DNA of 5,135 nucleotides from JACCYQ01 sp036675565 (GCA_036675565.1 JAKFER010000291.1:1-5135); one strand, 5' to 3'; shown: positions 1 to 5,135, counted from the stretch's first letter. Notes: generated by a model not told the origin, from the letters alone. Program-made: numbers and translations.

Positions 1-871
1 CTGCCAATGTGTTTCCTTTCGCTGAAGCACGGGGACCATTAACCGGGCAACCCGCAATTTTCCAATGGTCTGCAAAAATAGTTTTCGGTGCAGTCCATTT
101 TCCATTTACCAATCGAACGATAGACATATCCCTGATCTCATTTTCATCACGGTCACGATAAATAACAACAGGACCATTATCCGTTAAAACGGCACTTGTC
201 TGGCAACAGTCACAAACCCGGCTATCCAATTCCCACTCTTCATTTTTTTGTCCTTGTTTGTTTATCGTTGCAGCCCGGATAGTCATTACGCCACCATGTC
301 CTTCATGTGCATCATGACCGCCCCCTTCTTTGATTGCTGCATTTCTGCCATCAAGCCAGGACACAAAAAAATCATCGCCTTTGTTAATCATGGATACAAA
401 ACCATGCTCCGCCTGCTTGCCATCATCATGTAAAATTTTGGGTGCCGTCCATGTCTTACCCTGGTCTGCTGATGCAACCCATTTTACATCATAAGCATAT
501 GTGCCCTTACCTGACTTTTCAAGGTAATGTGCAATCAGGTTATTATTTCCATCAGCAACCAGCAAAGGATAATCTGCCCAGTTCACAAACCAGTTTGAAC
601 CAGATGCAATTACAATGGGAGTTGACCATTCTGCATCCTGGAGCGTGGAAAATTTAAGCACACTTTCTTTACCTTTTCTTTCAATCCAGGAAAGATATAC
701 AAGCCCATTCTTATCGGTAAATAAATAAGGTTCTGCACTGGCGGTATCTGCGGGAGATGTTAATGGCTTAACCTGTGCTTCTTTTATTTCCGGGCTATTG
801 TTTTGTTCATTGTTATTACAGGAGATAAGAAATATAAAAAATATAACGGTGAGGGCTAACTTATTTATCAT
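1..871 (-). CDS. Sialidase-like (BNR/Asp-box) beta-propeller lipoprotein, partial, 3' end outside window
   Basis: Translating the minus strand from the ATG at 871 gives 290 codons with no stop before the window edge, so the C-terminus is missing. The N-terminus is a lipoprotein signal: Met-Ile-Asn-Lys, a hydrophobic run, then LISC with the lipidated Cys at residue 18. A canonical Asp-box, SADQGKTW, lies at residues 134-141, the hallmark of sialidase/BNR propellers. Later come a His-rich loop (H186, H189, H192 among glycines), a CDCC cluster (220-223), YRDR (238-241) and GCPVNGP (274-280). The ATG lies inside the 3' end of the thioredoxin-like gene (11-base overlap), which fixes the start and suggests translational coupling. 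The fold call is firm. True sialidase activity is doubtful: many such Bacteroidota proteins are called exo-alpha-sialidase on fold alone, and the Cys cluster beside a thioredoxin partner suggests a redox or metal-linked envelope role. Confidence 0.85.
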   Translation of the reverse strand, partial: MINKLALTVIFFIFLISCNNNEQNNSPEIKEAQVKPLTSPADTASAEPYLFTDKNGLVYLSWIERKGKESVLKFSTLQDAEWSTPIVIASGSNWFVNWADYPLLVADGNNNLIAHYLEKSGKGTYAYDVKWVASADQGKTWTAPKILHDDGKQAEHGFVSMINKGDDFFVSWLDGRNAAIKEGGGHDAHEGHGGVMTIRAATINKQGQKNEEWELDSRVCDCCQTSAVLTDNGPVVIYRDRDENEIRDMSIVRLVNGKWTAPKTIFADHWKIAGCPVNGPRASAKGNTLA

Positions 872-1427
872 TACTATGGGAAATTTTAAGGATCAAATCT
901 AAACTTTCTTTATCATCCCATTTGCGAAATCCTGCTTCAGAAAATTGCAATGTACCATCGGGAGCAAAAATAAAAGTGGTGGGTAGCGCCTGTACATTTA
1001 AATCTTCCAGGTTTTTTACCTGAACATAATTAAAGTCAAAAGGATTTTCTTCTTTGAATGAGGTAACAGATTCGATATCATCATTAGTTGCAAATAGAAA
1101 TACAATGTCTTTGTTATTCAGTGTCTCTTTTGCATTTTGAATAGAAGGCATTTCTTTAATACAGGGTTTACACCAGGTGGCCCAGAAATTAATAAATACT
1201 GTTTTCCCTTTATATTGTTGCAAGTCAATCGGATCATTGTTCATGGTATGCAAGGAAATTTTCTCCAACCCGGTTGTTTCTGCGGCACCAGGAACCGGTG
1301 CTATTTCAGATTCATTTTTGCAACCCATAAAGGTCATTATGAATACAAAAAAAGAAATACAGACATGTGACATGAAAGTTGTTACCGATGATCTGTCGGT
1401 AATAAATTTAATTGTTTGCTGATCCAT
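861..1427 (-). CDS. TlpA-like thioredoxin-fold lipoprotein (thiol-disulfide oxidoreductase)
   Basis: The product has 188 residues. A hydrophobic segment (about 21-35) ends in FMGC, a plausible lipobox with Cys36, so the protein is probably anchored facing the periplasm. The AhpC/TSA-Redoxin/TlpA fold follows from about residue 53. It has FINFWATWCKPC with the CXXC pair at Cys86 and Cys89, KEMPS just after it, and the conserved cis-Pro loop ALPT (Pro149) followed by TFIFAPDG. Family members reduce or shuffle disulfides in cytochrome c maturation, metal-centre assembly or envelope stress. The substrate here is unknown, but the overlapping downstream gene encodes a Cys-cluster protein and is a natural candidate. 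The start is uncertain: Met1 (1427) follows an A-rich stretch but gives a long n-region, whereas Met19 (1373) gives a more standard lipoprotein signal. It lies 34 bases after the small lipoprotein gene, consistent with one operon. Confidence 0.92.
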   Translation of the reverse strand: MDQQTIKFITDRSSVTTFMSHVCISFFVFIMTFMGCKNESEIAPVPGAAETTGLEKISLHTMNNDPIDLQQYKGKTVFINFWATWCKPCIKEMPSIQNAKETLNNKDIVFLFATNDDIESVTSFKEENPFDFNYVQVKNLEDLNVQALPTTFIFAPDGTLQFSEAGFRKWDDKESLDLILKISHSNDK

Positions 1428-1461
1428 TTTCTTTAAGCAGTTTTTATAAGGTTAGAAAAAA

Positions 1462-1656
1462 TTAAAGGGAATCCCTGTTTGAAGTATCAGCCACTATGAC
1501 GGAGTCGTTAACCAGTGTAGTTGTATCGGTCAGTGATTCCTCCACGGGGTGAACAGTTGCAGGATCCATCATTTCAGTATTGTTGATATCATTATCAGTT
1601 TCATCTCCGCAACCTGCCATAAATCCAAAGCAAATAAGCATTAATAATTGTTTCAT
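1462..1656 (-). CDS. Small lipoprotein of unknown function (64 aa)
   Basis: A short complete gene. The N-terminus Met-Lys-Gln-Leu-Leu is followed by a hydrophobic stretch and FMAGC, a good lipobox with Cys16. The mature part is about 48 residues, rich in Asp, Thr, Asn and Val, with no cysteine beyond the lipidated one, and is probably disordered. No known domain is recognisable. It is the first gene of the minus-strand block and is followed closely by the thioredoxin-like lipoprotein gene, so it may be a membrane-anchored accessory of that operon. The lipoprotein signal, the position at the head of an operon and the absence of a better reading on the other strand support a real gene. No function can be assigned. 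Confidence 0.7.
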   Translation of the reverse strand: MKQLLMLICFGFMAGCGDETDNDINNTEMMDPATVHPVEESLTDTTTLVNDSVIVADTSNRDSL

Positions 1657-1768
1657 GATAAAAGATTTTTATTCAGGAAAAAGATTTCAATTTCCCTGCC
1701 AACATAAAGGATAAATATACATCACGGATAATTAAAAAAGGGGCCGAACTTACCAGTTAATCTCACTA

Positions 1769-1801
1769 TTTGATTATTAAACTATTAATTAACAAGCTTT
1801 G
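1769..1801 (+). promoter_or_regulatory. Candidate Bacteroidota-type promoter for the coiled-coil lipoprotein gene
   Basis: TTTG at 1769-1772 could be the -33 element. It is followed after 21 bases by AAGCTTTG at 1794-1801, one mismatch from the TAnnTTTG -7 consensus of Bacteroidota sigma-ABfr. The spacing fits. It lies in the 218-base AT-rich gap between the divergent gene blocks (1657..1874) and would give a leader of about 65-70 bases before the ATG at 1875. This is a pattern match only. I found no equally good promoter for the minus-strand operon in the same gap. Confidence 0.4.
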
Positions 1802-1874
1802 TAAAATGGTAAGATAATTGCATAGATTCACCCACCGGGATTGCCGGCCATTATTAAAAATCAATAAAACTCAA

Positions 1875-2096
1875 ATGAAAACATTCTTTAAAAAATTAGC
1901 TCCAATCATTTTTGCCGCCATCGTTTTCACCTCCTGCACGGATACTGAAACCAATACAAAAGAAGAAATAGAAATAACAACTATGGATTCCACCTCTAAA
2001 GTTTTAGAAGAAAATACAGATAAACTCGAGGAACAAACCAAAAAAGTAGAAGAATCACTTGAAAAGCTGGATAAAGAATTTGACTCTACTAATTAG
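1875..2096 (+). CDS. Small coiled-coil lipoprotein (73 aa)
   Basis: The protein starts at the ATG at 1875. A TTG at 1818 is in frame, but it would put 19 polar residues before the signal peptide, so it is unlikely. The N-terminus has lysines, a hydrophobic stretch and VFTSC with the lipidated Cys21. After a Thr/Glu-rich linker, residues 41-68 form a highly charged helix with an exact heptad of hydrophobic residues at Leu44, Leu51, Val58 and Leu65, plus Leu62, so a coiled-coil oligomer is likely. The general plan (lipid anchor plus short coiled coil) resembles Braun-type murein lipoproteins in architecture, but I see no C-terminal lysine for peptidoglycan linkage and claim no homology. The next gene begins 46 bases downstream on the same strand with no terminator between, so the two are probably co-transcribed. 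Function is unknown. Confidence 0.75.
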   Translation: MKTFFKKLAPIIFAAIVFTSCTDTETNTKEEIEITTMDSTSKVLEENTDKLEEQTKKVEESLEKLDKEFDSTN

Positions 2097-2142
2097 TGAT
2101 GAAAAAAAAGAATAGTGAAAACTTGTCTATAAAATTAAAAAA

Positions 2143-2931
2143 ATGAAAATGAAAAAAGTAAGCATATTAGGTATTGCATTTTTGCTGGTTACCGCGGTGG
2201 CATTTACTGATTTTCCGCAACAGGAAAAAAATAAGAACGATAAAAAAGAACAGCAAGAAAATAAAGTTAAGAACCAGGATAAAAAAAATAATCCAGGAAA
2301 CAGCAATGCCAACAAAAACAGGAATGATCAGCCAGGTAATAAAAACCAGAAAGACAATCAAGGCAAGAACAATGAAAAGGACAAAAACAATAAAGGCCTG
2401 GATAAGATGAATGGCAACAATGATAACCGCAATGAAAATGCCCGTGGTAATGCGGATATGAGGGATGGTTACAAATGGGATCGGGAAACATTTAAGGATC
2501 GCAATAAATATAAAAACCAGGAAAAGGTCACCATTTGCCATAAGTTTAATAATGACAATGAGCCTGCTGTCACCTTAAACGTTTCAGTCAACGCATTGAA
2601 AGCGCATATGGATCATGGTGATATTGAAGGTAGTTGCCCTGATGTCAGAAATGACCGATACAGTGATCGTTATATACGTGAAAGAAATGATTATTACGAA
2701 AGGATACAGGAAAGCCGTGAAAAGGTTTTGTACAGTCAATCAATTTTAGACTATGCTGTGCAAAGATTAACTGACTCCAGGGTACAACTGGCCAACATGC
2801 AAAACAGGAATTTGCCTGCAGTTGAAATTGAACGTAAACAGGCTACCGTTTTGGAACTGGAACAAAATGTAAGCTTGCTGGAAACTTTGATTGGCGTAAC
2901 GGCTAATTTGCTCGTGAATAAATTACAGTAG
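2143..2931 (+). CDS. Secreted protein with Asn/Lys-rich disordered region, CH...HxxHGD...C motif and helical tail
   Basis: The product has 262 residues. Residues 1-21 look like a Sec signal peptide (basic Met-Lys-Met-Lys-Lys, then hydrophobic to AVAFT) without a lipobox. An in-frame ATG at 2149 is an alternative start. Residues 27-108 are low complexity, dominated by Asn, Lys, Asp, Gln and Gly, and surely disordered. A compact module follows at about 128-165: VTICHK (Cys132, His133), a short beta-like stretch, then ALKAHMDHGD (His155, His158) and GSC (Cys165). The same spacing of CHK/CHxP, GHxxHGD and a final Cys recurs, from memory, in many uncharacterised Bacteroidota surface proteins; a disulfide or metal site is possible. 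Residues 170-260 are charged and helical, likely coiled coil (for example the Glu/Leu-rich stretch 225-250). A strong terminator follows. It may be an envelope or matrix protein. No enzyme motif is visible. Confidence 0.85.
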   Translation: MKMKKVSILGIAFLLVTAVAFTDFPQQEKNKNDKKEQQENKVKNQDKKNNPGNSNANKNRNDQPGNKNQKDNQGKNNEKDKNNKGLDKMNGNNDNRNENARGNADMRDGYKWDRETFKDRNKYKNQEKVTICHKFNNDNEPAVTLNVSVNALKAHMDHGDIEGSCPDVRNDRYSDRYIRERNDYYERIQESREKVLYSQSILDYAVQRLTDSRVQLANMQNRNLPAVEIERKQATVLELEQNVSLLETLIGVTANLLVNKLQ

Positions 2932-2962
2932 GAATATTAATTAAAATAATTCTCATTTTTTT

Positions 2963-3000
2963 ACCGCGAGTTTTCTGAAAAGAACTCGCGGTTTTTCTTT
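2963..3000 (+). terminator. Rho-independent terminator after the secreted-protein gene
   Basis: A perfect 10-bp GC-rich stem, ACCGCGAGTT (2963-2972) with AACTCGCGGT (2983-2992), a 10-base loop, and a T-rich tail (2992-3000). It begins 31 bases after the stop at 2931. Read on the minus strand the hairpin is followed by A residues rather than T, so it acts mainly in the plus direction and is not an efficient terminator for the converging regulator gene. Confidence 0.88.
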
Positions 3001-3011
3001 CCACCTGTTAC

Positions 3012-3380
3012 CTAATGTACCAAACCTAAAGAATGATCAGCTGCTATAATCAGAGACATCATCACAATGTAGCTTTCGTGTTTTGTGGCATGCTTAGCTT
3101 CCAGCTTTTTAGTTAATAACTGCAGCCTTTCTGCCAGTTCTGCTTTAGTTACCACTTTTGAAATAAACACTGGTTTATGTATCTCGAAATCATCTCTTAA
3201 AAAATTGTTGATGGGAACTTCAAGAATTTTAGACAGCTCCTTTATATGATGAACTGTTAATTGGGTTATGTTGTTTTCAATTTTACTGTAAGCATTCTGC
3301 GATATGCCCATTTTAGATGCAACATATTTTTGCGAGTAATTTTTTAATTCACGGTAATGCTTTATGATATGACCCGGCAT
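3012..3380 (-). CDS. XRE-family helix-turn-helix transcriptional regulator
   Basis: The product has 122 residues. Residues about 5-60 form a classic HTH_3/Cro-C1 domain: IKHYRELKNYSQKYVASKMG, then ISQNAYSKIEN as turn and recognition helix (about 26-36), and LSKILEVPINNFL closing the five-helix bundle. The Q-x-x-V-A-x-x-x-G-I-S-x-x-x-Y-S-x-I-E pattern is textbook. Residues 61-122 are a helical tail with a Leu-rich stretch (about 78-96), probably for dimerisation. There is no peptidase, kinase or ligand-binding domain. It is divergent from the peptide and ABC exporter genes, and the gap between them carries a candidate three-half-site operator. It is therefore the likely regulator of that export operon, and perhaps of itself. 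The ATG follows an A-run with no Shine-Dalgarno sequence, as is usual for the phylum. Confidence 0.93.
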   Translation of the reverse strand: MPGHIIKHYRELKNYSQKYVASKMGISQNAYSKIENNITQLTVHHIKELSKILEVPINNFLRDDFEIHKPVFISKVVTKAELAERLQLLTKKLEAKHATKHESYIVMMSLIIAADHSLGLVH

Positions 3381-3382
3381 TT

Positions 3383-3399
3383 TTTTCTTTCAAAGAAAA
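3383..3399. repeat. Perfect 8-bp inverted repeat just upstream of the regulator start
   Basis: TTTTCTTT, one base, then AAAGAAAA. It ends three bases upstream of the XRE gene's ATG. On the minus strand it includes TTTCTTTG (3398..3391), one mismatch from the TAnnTTTG -7 element, so it may overlap the regulator's own promoter and serve in autoregulation. I found no convincing -33 partner. The arms are simple sequence, so chance is a real alternative. Confidence 0.35.
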
Positions 3400-3462
3400 C
3401 ACTTATTTCTTCACAGCGTTACATCCCATCAATATTAATTCAATATGTGAACAGTGGTAATC

Positions 3463-3491
3463 TTATAGCTAACAGCTATAATCTATAGCTA
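3463..3491. promoter_or_regulatory. Candidate operator: three TATAGCT half-sites at 10-bp spacing
   Basis: TTATAGCT (3463-3470), aac, AGCTATAA (3474-3481) form a perfect 8-bp inverted repeat. A third copy, TATAGCTA, follows at 3484-3491 in the first orientation. The 7-bp cores begin at 3464, 3474 and 3484, exactly one helical turn apart, so all face the same side of the DNA. The site lies in the gap between the divergent XRE regulator and peptide genes (3381..3544), about 12 bp upstream of the candidate -33 element and centred near -65 of the predicted transcript start. That position suits an activator better than a repressor of the exporter operon. The XRE protein is the obvious candidate ligand. 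Confidence 0.6.
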
Positions 3492-3502
3492 AATGGATAC
3501 TT

Positions 3503-3536
3503 CTTGCAAATTAGTCATCAAGAGGCCCCATCTTTG
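3503..3536 (+). promoter_or_regulatory. Candidate promoter of the peptide/exporter operon, near-leaderless
   Basis: CTTG at 3503-3506 and CATCTTTG at 3529-3536, separated by 22 bases, each differ by one base from the TTTG / TAnnTTTG consensus of Bacteroidota. Only eight bases separate the -7 element from the ATG at 3545, so the transcript would start almost at the start codon. No Shine-Dalgarno sequence is present, which agrees with a leaderless or very short-leader message. Confidence 0.55.
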
Positions 3537-3544
3537 CGCCACAA

Positions 3545-3829
3545 ATGAAAAATATCATAGCCATATTGTTTTTATCCCTCCTTTGCCTGGCTTCTATTCC
3601 AGGACAAGCAATCCTTTCTGAAAAAGGCTATGAATTGATTTCTGGATGCGAAATTGCAGAAAAAGAAAAAAAGGATAGCAATAAAGAAATAAAGGAGTTT
3701 ATGAATAGCAGCAGTAAAAATTTGAATGCTGCTTTGAATATTATCCTCATTCACAAAATTTCCAAAGATTTAATTTTTCTTCAACCCTCACCAGGTAAGC
3801 CCACACCTCCCCCAGACCCAGCCTGCTAA
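3545..3829 (+). CDS. Small secreted peptide (94 aa) encoded directly before an ABC exporter
   Basis: The N-terminus (Met-Lys-Asn, then a strongly hydrophobic run to about residue 17, then SIPGQA) is a good Sec signal peptide, with likely cleavage after Ala22. The mature part would be about 72 residues. A Lys/Glu-rich stretch (about 36-52) is followed by a hydrophobic helix (about 59-79) and a Pro-rich tail (81-94) ending in a C-terminal Cys. Only two cysteines remain after cleavage, Cys35 and Cys94, so a single disulfide is possible. I recognise no family. The gene is first in a unit with the ABC exporter, 43 bases before it, behind its own promoter and operator. It could be an exported effector or signal, or an accessory of the exporter. 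It has a Sec-type signal rather than a clear double-glycine leader, so export by the adjacent transporter is uncertain. Confidence 0.72.
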   Translation: MKNIIAILFLSLLCLASIPGQAILSEKGYELISGCEIAEKEKKDSNKEIKEFMNSSSKNLNAALNIILIHKISKDLIFLQPSPGKPTPPPDPAC

Positions 3830-3872
3830 GTTTTGATTTTTATTTATTAATCAATTTAACAGGTTTATTTTT

Positions 3873-5135
3873 ATGTCACATGCAACAGGTCCAGTTGCAA
3901 GGTTATGGAACCTTGTACAACAGGAAAAATCAGACATTACAGCTATTTATTTTTTTTCGATATTAGGCGGTCTTATCCAGCTTTCTTTGCCAGTGGGTAT
4001 CCAGGCCATCATCGGGTTTGTATTAGGCGGAACCCTGTCCGCTTCCCTGATTGTGCTTATTTCTATCATAGTTCTTGCGGTACTTTTTGGCGGACTTATT
4101 CAGATGGGCCAGATGCGGGTAATTGAACGAATTCAACAACGCATATTTGTACGGTATTCTTTTGCATTTGCCGACCGCATTCCCAAACTAGATCTTAAAA
4201 AGCTGGATTCTTTCTATTTGCCAGAACTCGTAAACCGGTTTTTTGATACAACTGCATTGCAAAAAGGTCTTTCCAAAATCCTGCTGGAAATACCAACAGC
4301 TATGATCCAGATTCTCTTTGGACTCATACTGCTTTCCTTTTACCATCCTTTTTTTATTCTCTTTGGCATTCTATTAATCCTGCTGCTTTGGCTCATATTA
4401 TATTTTACCGGCAGCAAAGGTTTAAAAAGCTCATTAGCGGAAAGCAGTTATAAATATGGTGTGGCTGGATGGCTGGAAGAAATGGCCCGCATGACCATGT
4501 CCTTTAAAATGGCATCCGATTCGGGACTGCATTTAAAAAACGCAGATGAAAAAACAATCCTGTACCTGCAGTCACGTACTAAACATTTCGGCGTATTGCT
4601 TTTTCAATATAAAACCCTGATCTTTTTTAAAGTTGCTATTACAGCTGCCATGCTGATTGTGGGTGTTACGTTGTTATTAAATCAACAGATCAATATTGGC
4701 CAGTTTGTGGCAGCAGAGATCATTATTATTGTAGTAATCAATGCTGTCGAAAAAACCATAATCAACCTTGATAGTGTTTATGATGTATTGACAGCTATTG
4801 AAAAAGTGAGTAAGCTTACTGAAAAACCTGTTGAAGCCTCCGGAAGTTATAGCTTATCCTCTTCCAATGGTATTTCAGTTGAGACAAGATGCCTGGGTTT
4901 TGAATACCAGGCAGGCAAGCCTGCTTTCACAAACCTTTCATTCGTCTTACGCCCCGGAGAAAAGGCATCGGTAACGGGGGTGGACGGATCCGGTAAATCT
5001 ACATTGCTCAAACTTTTATTAGGAGTGTATAAAGATTTTACGGGTGCACTTTCCATTAACGGAATTCCCATAGGCAATTACAATATGGAAGCGTTGCGTA
5101 ATCGTACCGGAATTCTTTTTCCACAGGAAAATATT
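3873..5135 (+). CDS. Type-1 ABC exporter (fused membrane and ATPase domains), partial, 3' end outside window
   Basis: The frame from the ATG at 3873 is open for 421 codons to the window edge. About 20 soluble residues precede the first membrane segment, so there is no N-terminal C39 peptidase domain as in bacteriocin exporters. Hydrophobic segments at about 22-53, 58-78, 144-184 (a pair) and 248-292 (a pair) fit the six-helix ABC transporter type 1 domain. The ATPase domain begins near residue 335 with an A-loop Tyr345. Walker A is GVDGSGKS (369-376), and the Q-loop Gln is at 418, just before the edge. The signature, Walker B and H-loop must lie beyond it. This plan is that of HlyB/LapB-like exporters, which usually work with an HlyD-type adaptor and an outer-membrane TolC channel; neither is inside the window. 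It probably shares a transcript with the upstream peptide gene. Confidence 0.93.
   Translation, partial: MSHATGPVARLWNLVQQEKSDITAIYFFSILGGLIQLSLPVGIQAIIGFVLGGTLSASLIVLISIIVLAVLFGGLIQMGQMRVIERIQQRIFVRYSFAFADRIPKLDLKKLDSFYLPELVNRFFDTTALQKGLSKILLEIPTAMIQILFGLILLSFYHPFFILFGILLILLLWLILYFTGSKGLKSSLAESSYKYGVAGWLEEMARMTMSFKMASDSGLHLKNADEKTILYLQSRTKHFGVLLFQYKTLIFFKVAITAAMLIVGVTLLLNQQINIGQFVAAEIIIIVVINAVEKTIINLDSVYDVLTAIEKVSKLTEKPVEASGSYSLSSSNGISVETRCLGFEYQAGKPAFTNLSFVLRPGEKASVTGVDGSGKSTLLKLLLGVYKDFTGALSINGIPIGNYNMEALRNRTGILFPQENI

Noticed and set aside
248..657. Two plus-strand open frames (248..433 and 442..657)
   Set aside because: They lie antisense to the sialidase-like gene, whose minus-strand frame is open throughout and carries clear family motifs. 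Neither plus-strand product shows a recognisable domain.
1137..1422. Plus-strand open frames opposite the thioredoxin-like gene
   Set aside because: They are shadows of a gene with an unmistakable CXXC thioredoxin active site on the minus strand.
1712..1752. Possible minus-strand -7 elements (TATATTTA at 1719..1712, TAAGTTCG at 1752..1745) for the lipoprotein/thioredoxin operon
   Set aside because: Each differs by one base from the consensus, but neither has a TTTG-like -33 partner at the right distance.
1818..1874. Upstream TTG start for the coiled-coil lipoprotein
   Set aside because: It would place 19 polar and charged residues before a normal lipoprotein signal peptide. The ATG at 1875 gives a standard signal length.
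2127..2541. Very hydrophobic minus-strand frames that look like membrane proteins, and an alternative plus frame
   Set aside because: Reverse complements of Lys/Asn-rich codons read as Phe, Leu, Val and Ile, so the hydrophobicity is an artefact of the low-complexity region of the secreted-protein gene.
3038..3051. CAGCTGCTATAATC inside the regulator gene, similar to the operator array
   Set aside because: It encodes part of the regulator's C-terminal Leu-Ile-Ile-Ala-Ala segment, has an extra triplet that breaks the inverted repeat, and lacks the 10-bp partners.
3641..3649. LISGC in the small peptide as a lipobox at Cys35
   Set aside because: The four residues fit the lipobox pattern, but they are preceded by charged residues (SEKGYE) rather than a hydrophobic core, and a signal peptide already ends near residue 22.
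3611..3649. Double-glycine-type leader (LSEKGYELISGC) in the small peptide
   Set aside because: It resembles the LSxxELxxIxGG pattern, but the spacing after Glu-Leu is wrong, the last residue is Cys rather than Gly, and it follows a Sec-type signal. The exporter also lacks a C39 peptidase. Kept only as a remote possibility.
3833..3854. TTGATT ... AATCAA hairpin between the peptide and exporter genes
   Set aside because: The stem is only six mostly AT pairs with a 10-base loop and has no T tail, so it is not a credible terminator or attenuator.
3905..4126. Alternative plus-strand frame inside the ABC exporter
   Set aside because: The exporter frame is open for 421 codons with Walker A and membrane segments. 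This short frame is a shadow, and the same holds for the minus-strand frame at 4847..5077.

Overview
The window looks like chromosomal DNA of a Bacteroidota bacterium, possibly near Chitinophagaceae (the phylum is well supported, the family is a guess). The reasons are moderately AT-rich DNA, little or no Shine-Dalgarno sequence before the starts, promoter elements resembling the Bacteroidota TTTG / TAnnTTTG pattern, several small lipoproteins, and a TlpA-type thioredoxin lipoprotein. There are eight protein-coding genes. Two run off the window edges and six are complete. I see no rRNA, tRNA, CRISPR array or insertion sequence.

Left block, minus strand (1..1656): three genes that look like one operon. 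In transcription order they are a 64-residue lipoprotein, a TlpA-like thioredoxin-fold lipoprotein with a WCKPC active site, and a sialidase-like beta-propeller lipoprotein with an Asp-box, a CDCC cluster and a His-rich loop, cut by the left edge. The last two overlap by 11 bases. The pairing suggests thiol chemistry at the cell envelope.

Middle block, plus strand (1769..3000): a divergent unit with a candidate promoter, a 73-residue coiled-coil lipoprotein, and a 262-residue secreted protein. The latter has a long Asn/Lys-rich disordered region, a compact CH...HxxHGD...C motif and a helical tail. A strong rho-independent terminator closes the unit.

Right block (3012..5135): a minus-strand XRE-family regulator is divergent from a plus-strand pair. 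That pair is a 94-residue peptide with a signal peptide and the first part of a type-1 ABC exporter that lacks a C39 peptidase domain. The gap between the divergent genes holds a near-leaderless promoter and, just upstream of it, three TATAGCT half-sites spaced exactly 10 bp apart. This looks like a regulated peptide/export locus and is the most interesting part of the window. The rest of the export operon lies beyond the right edge.
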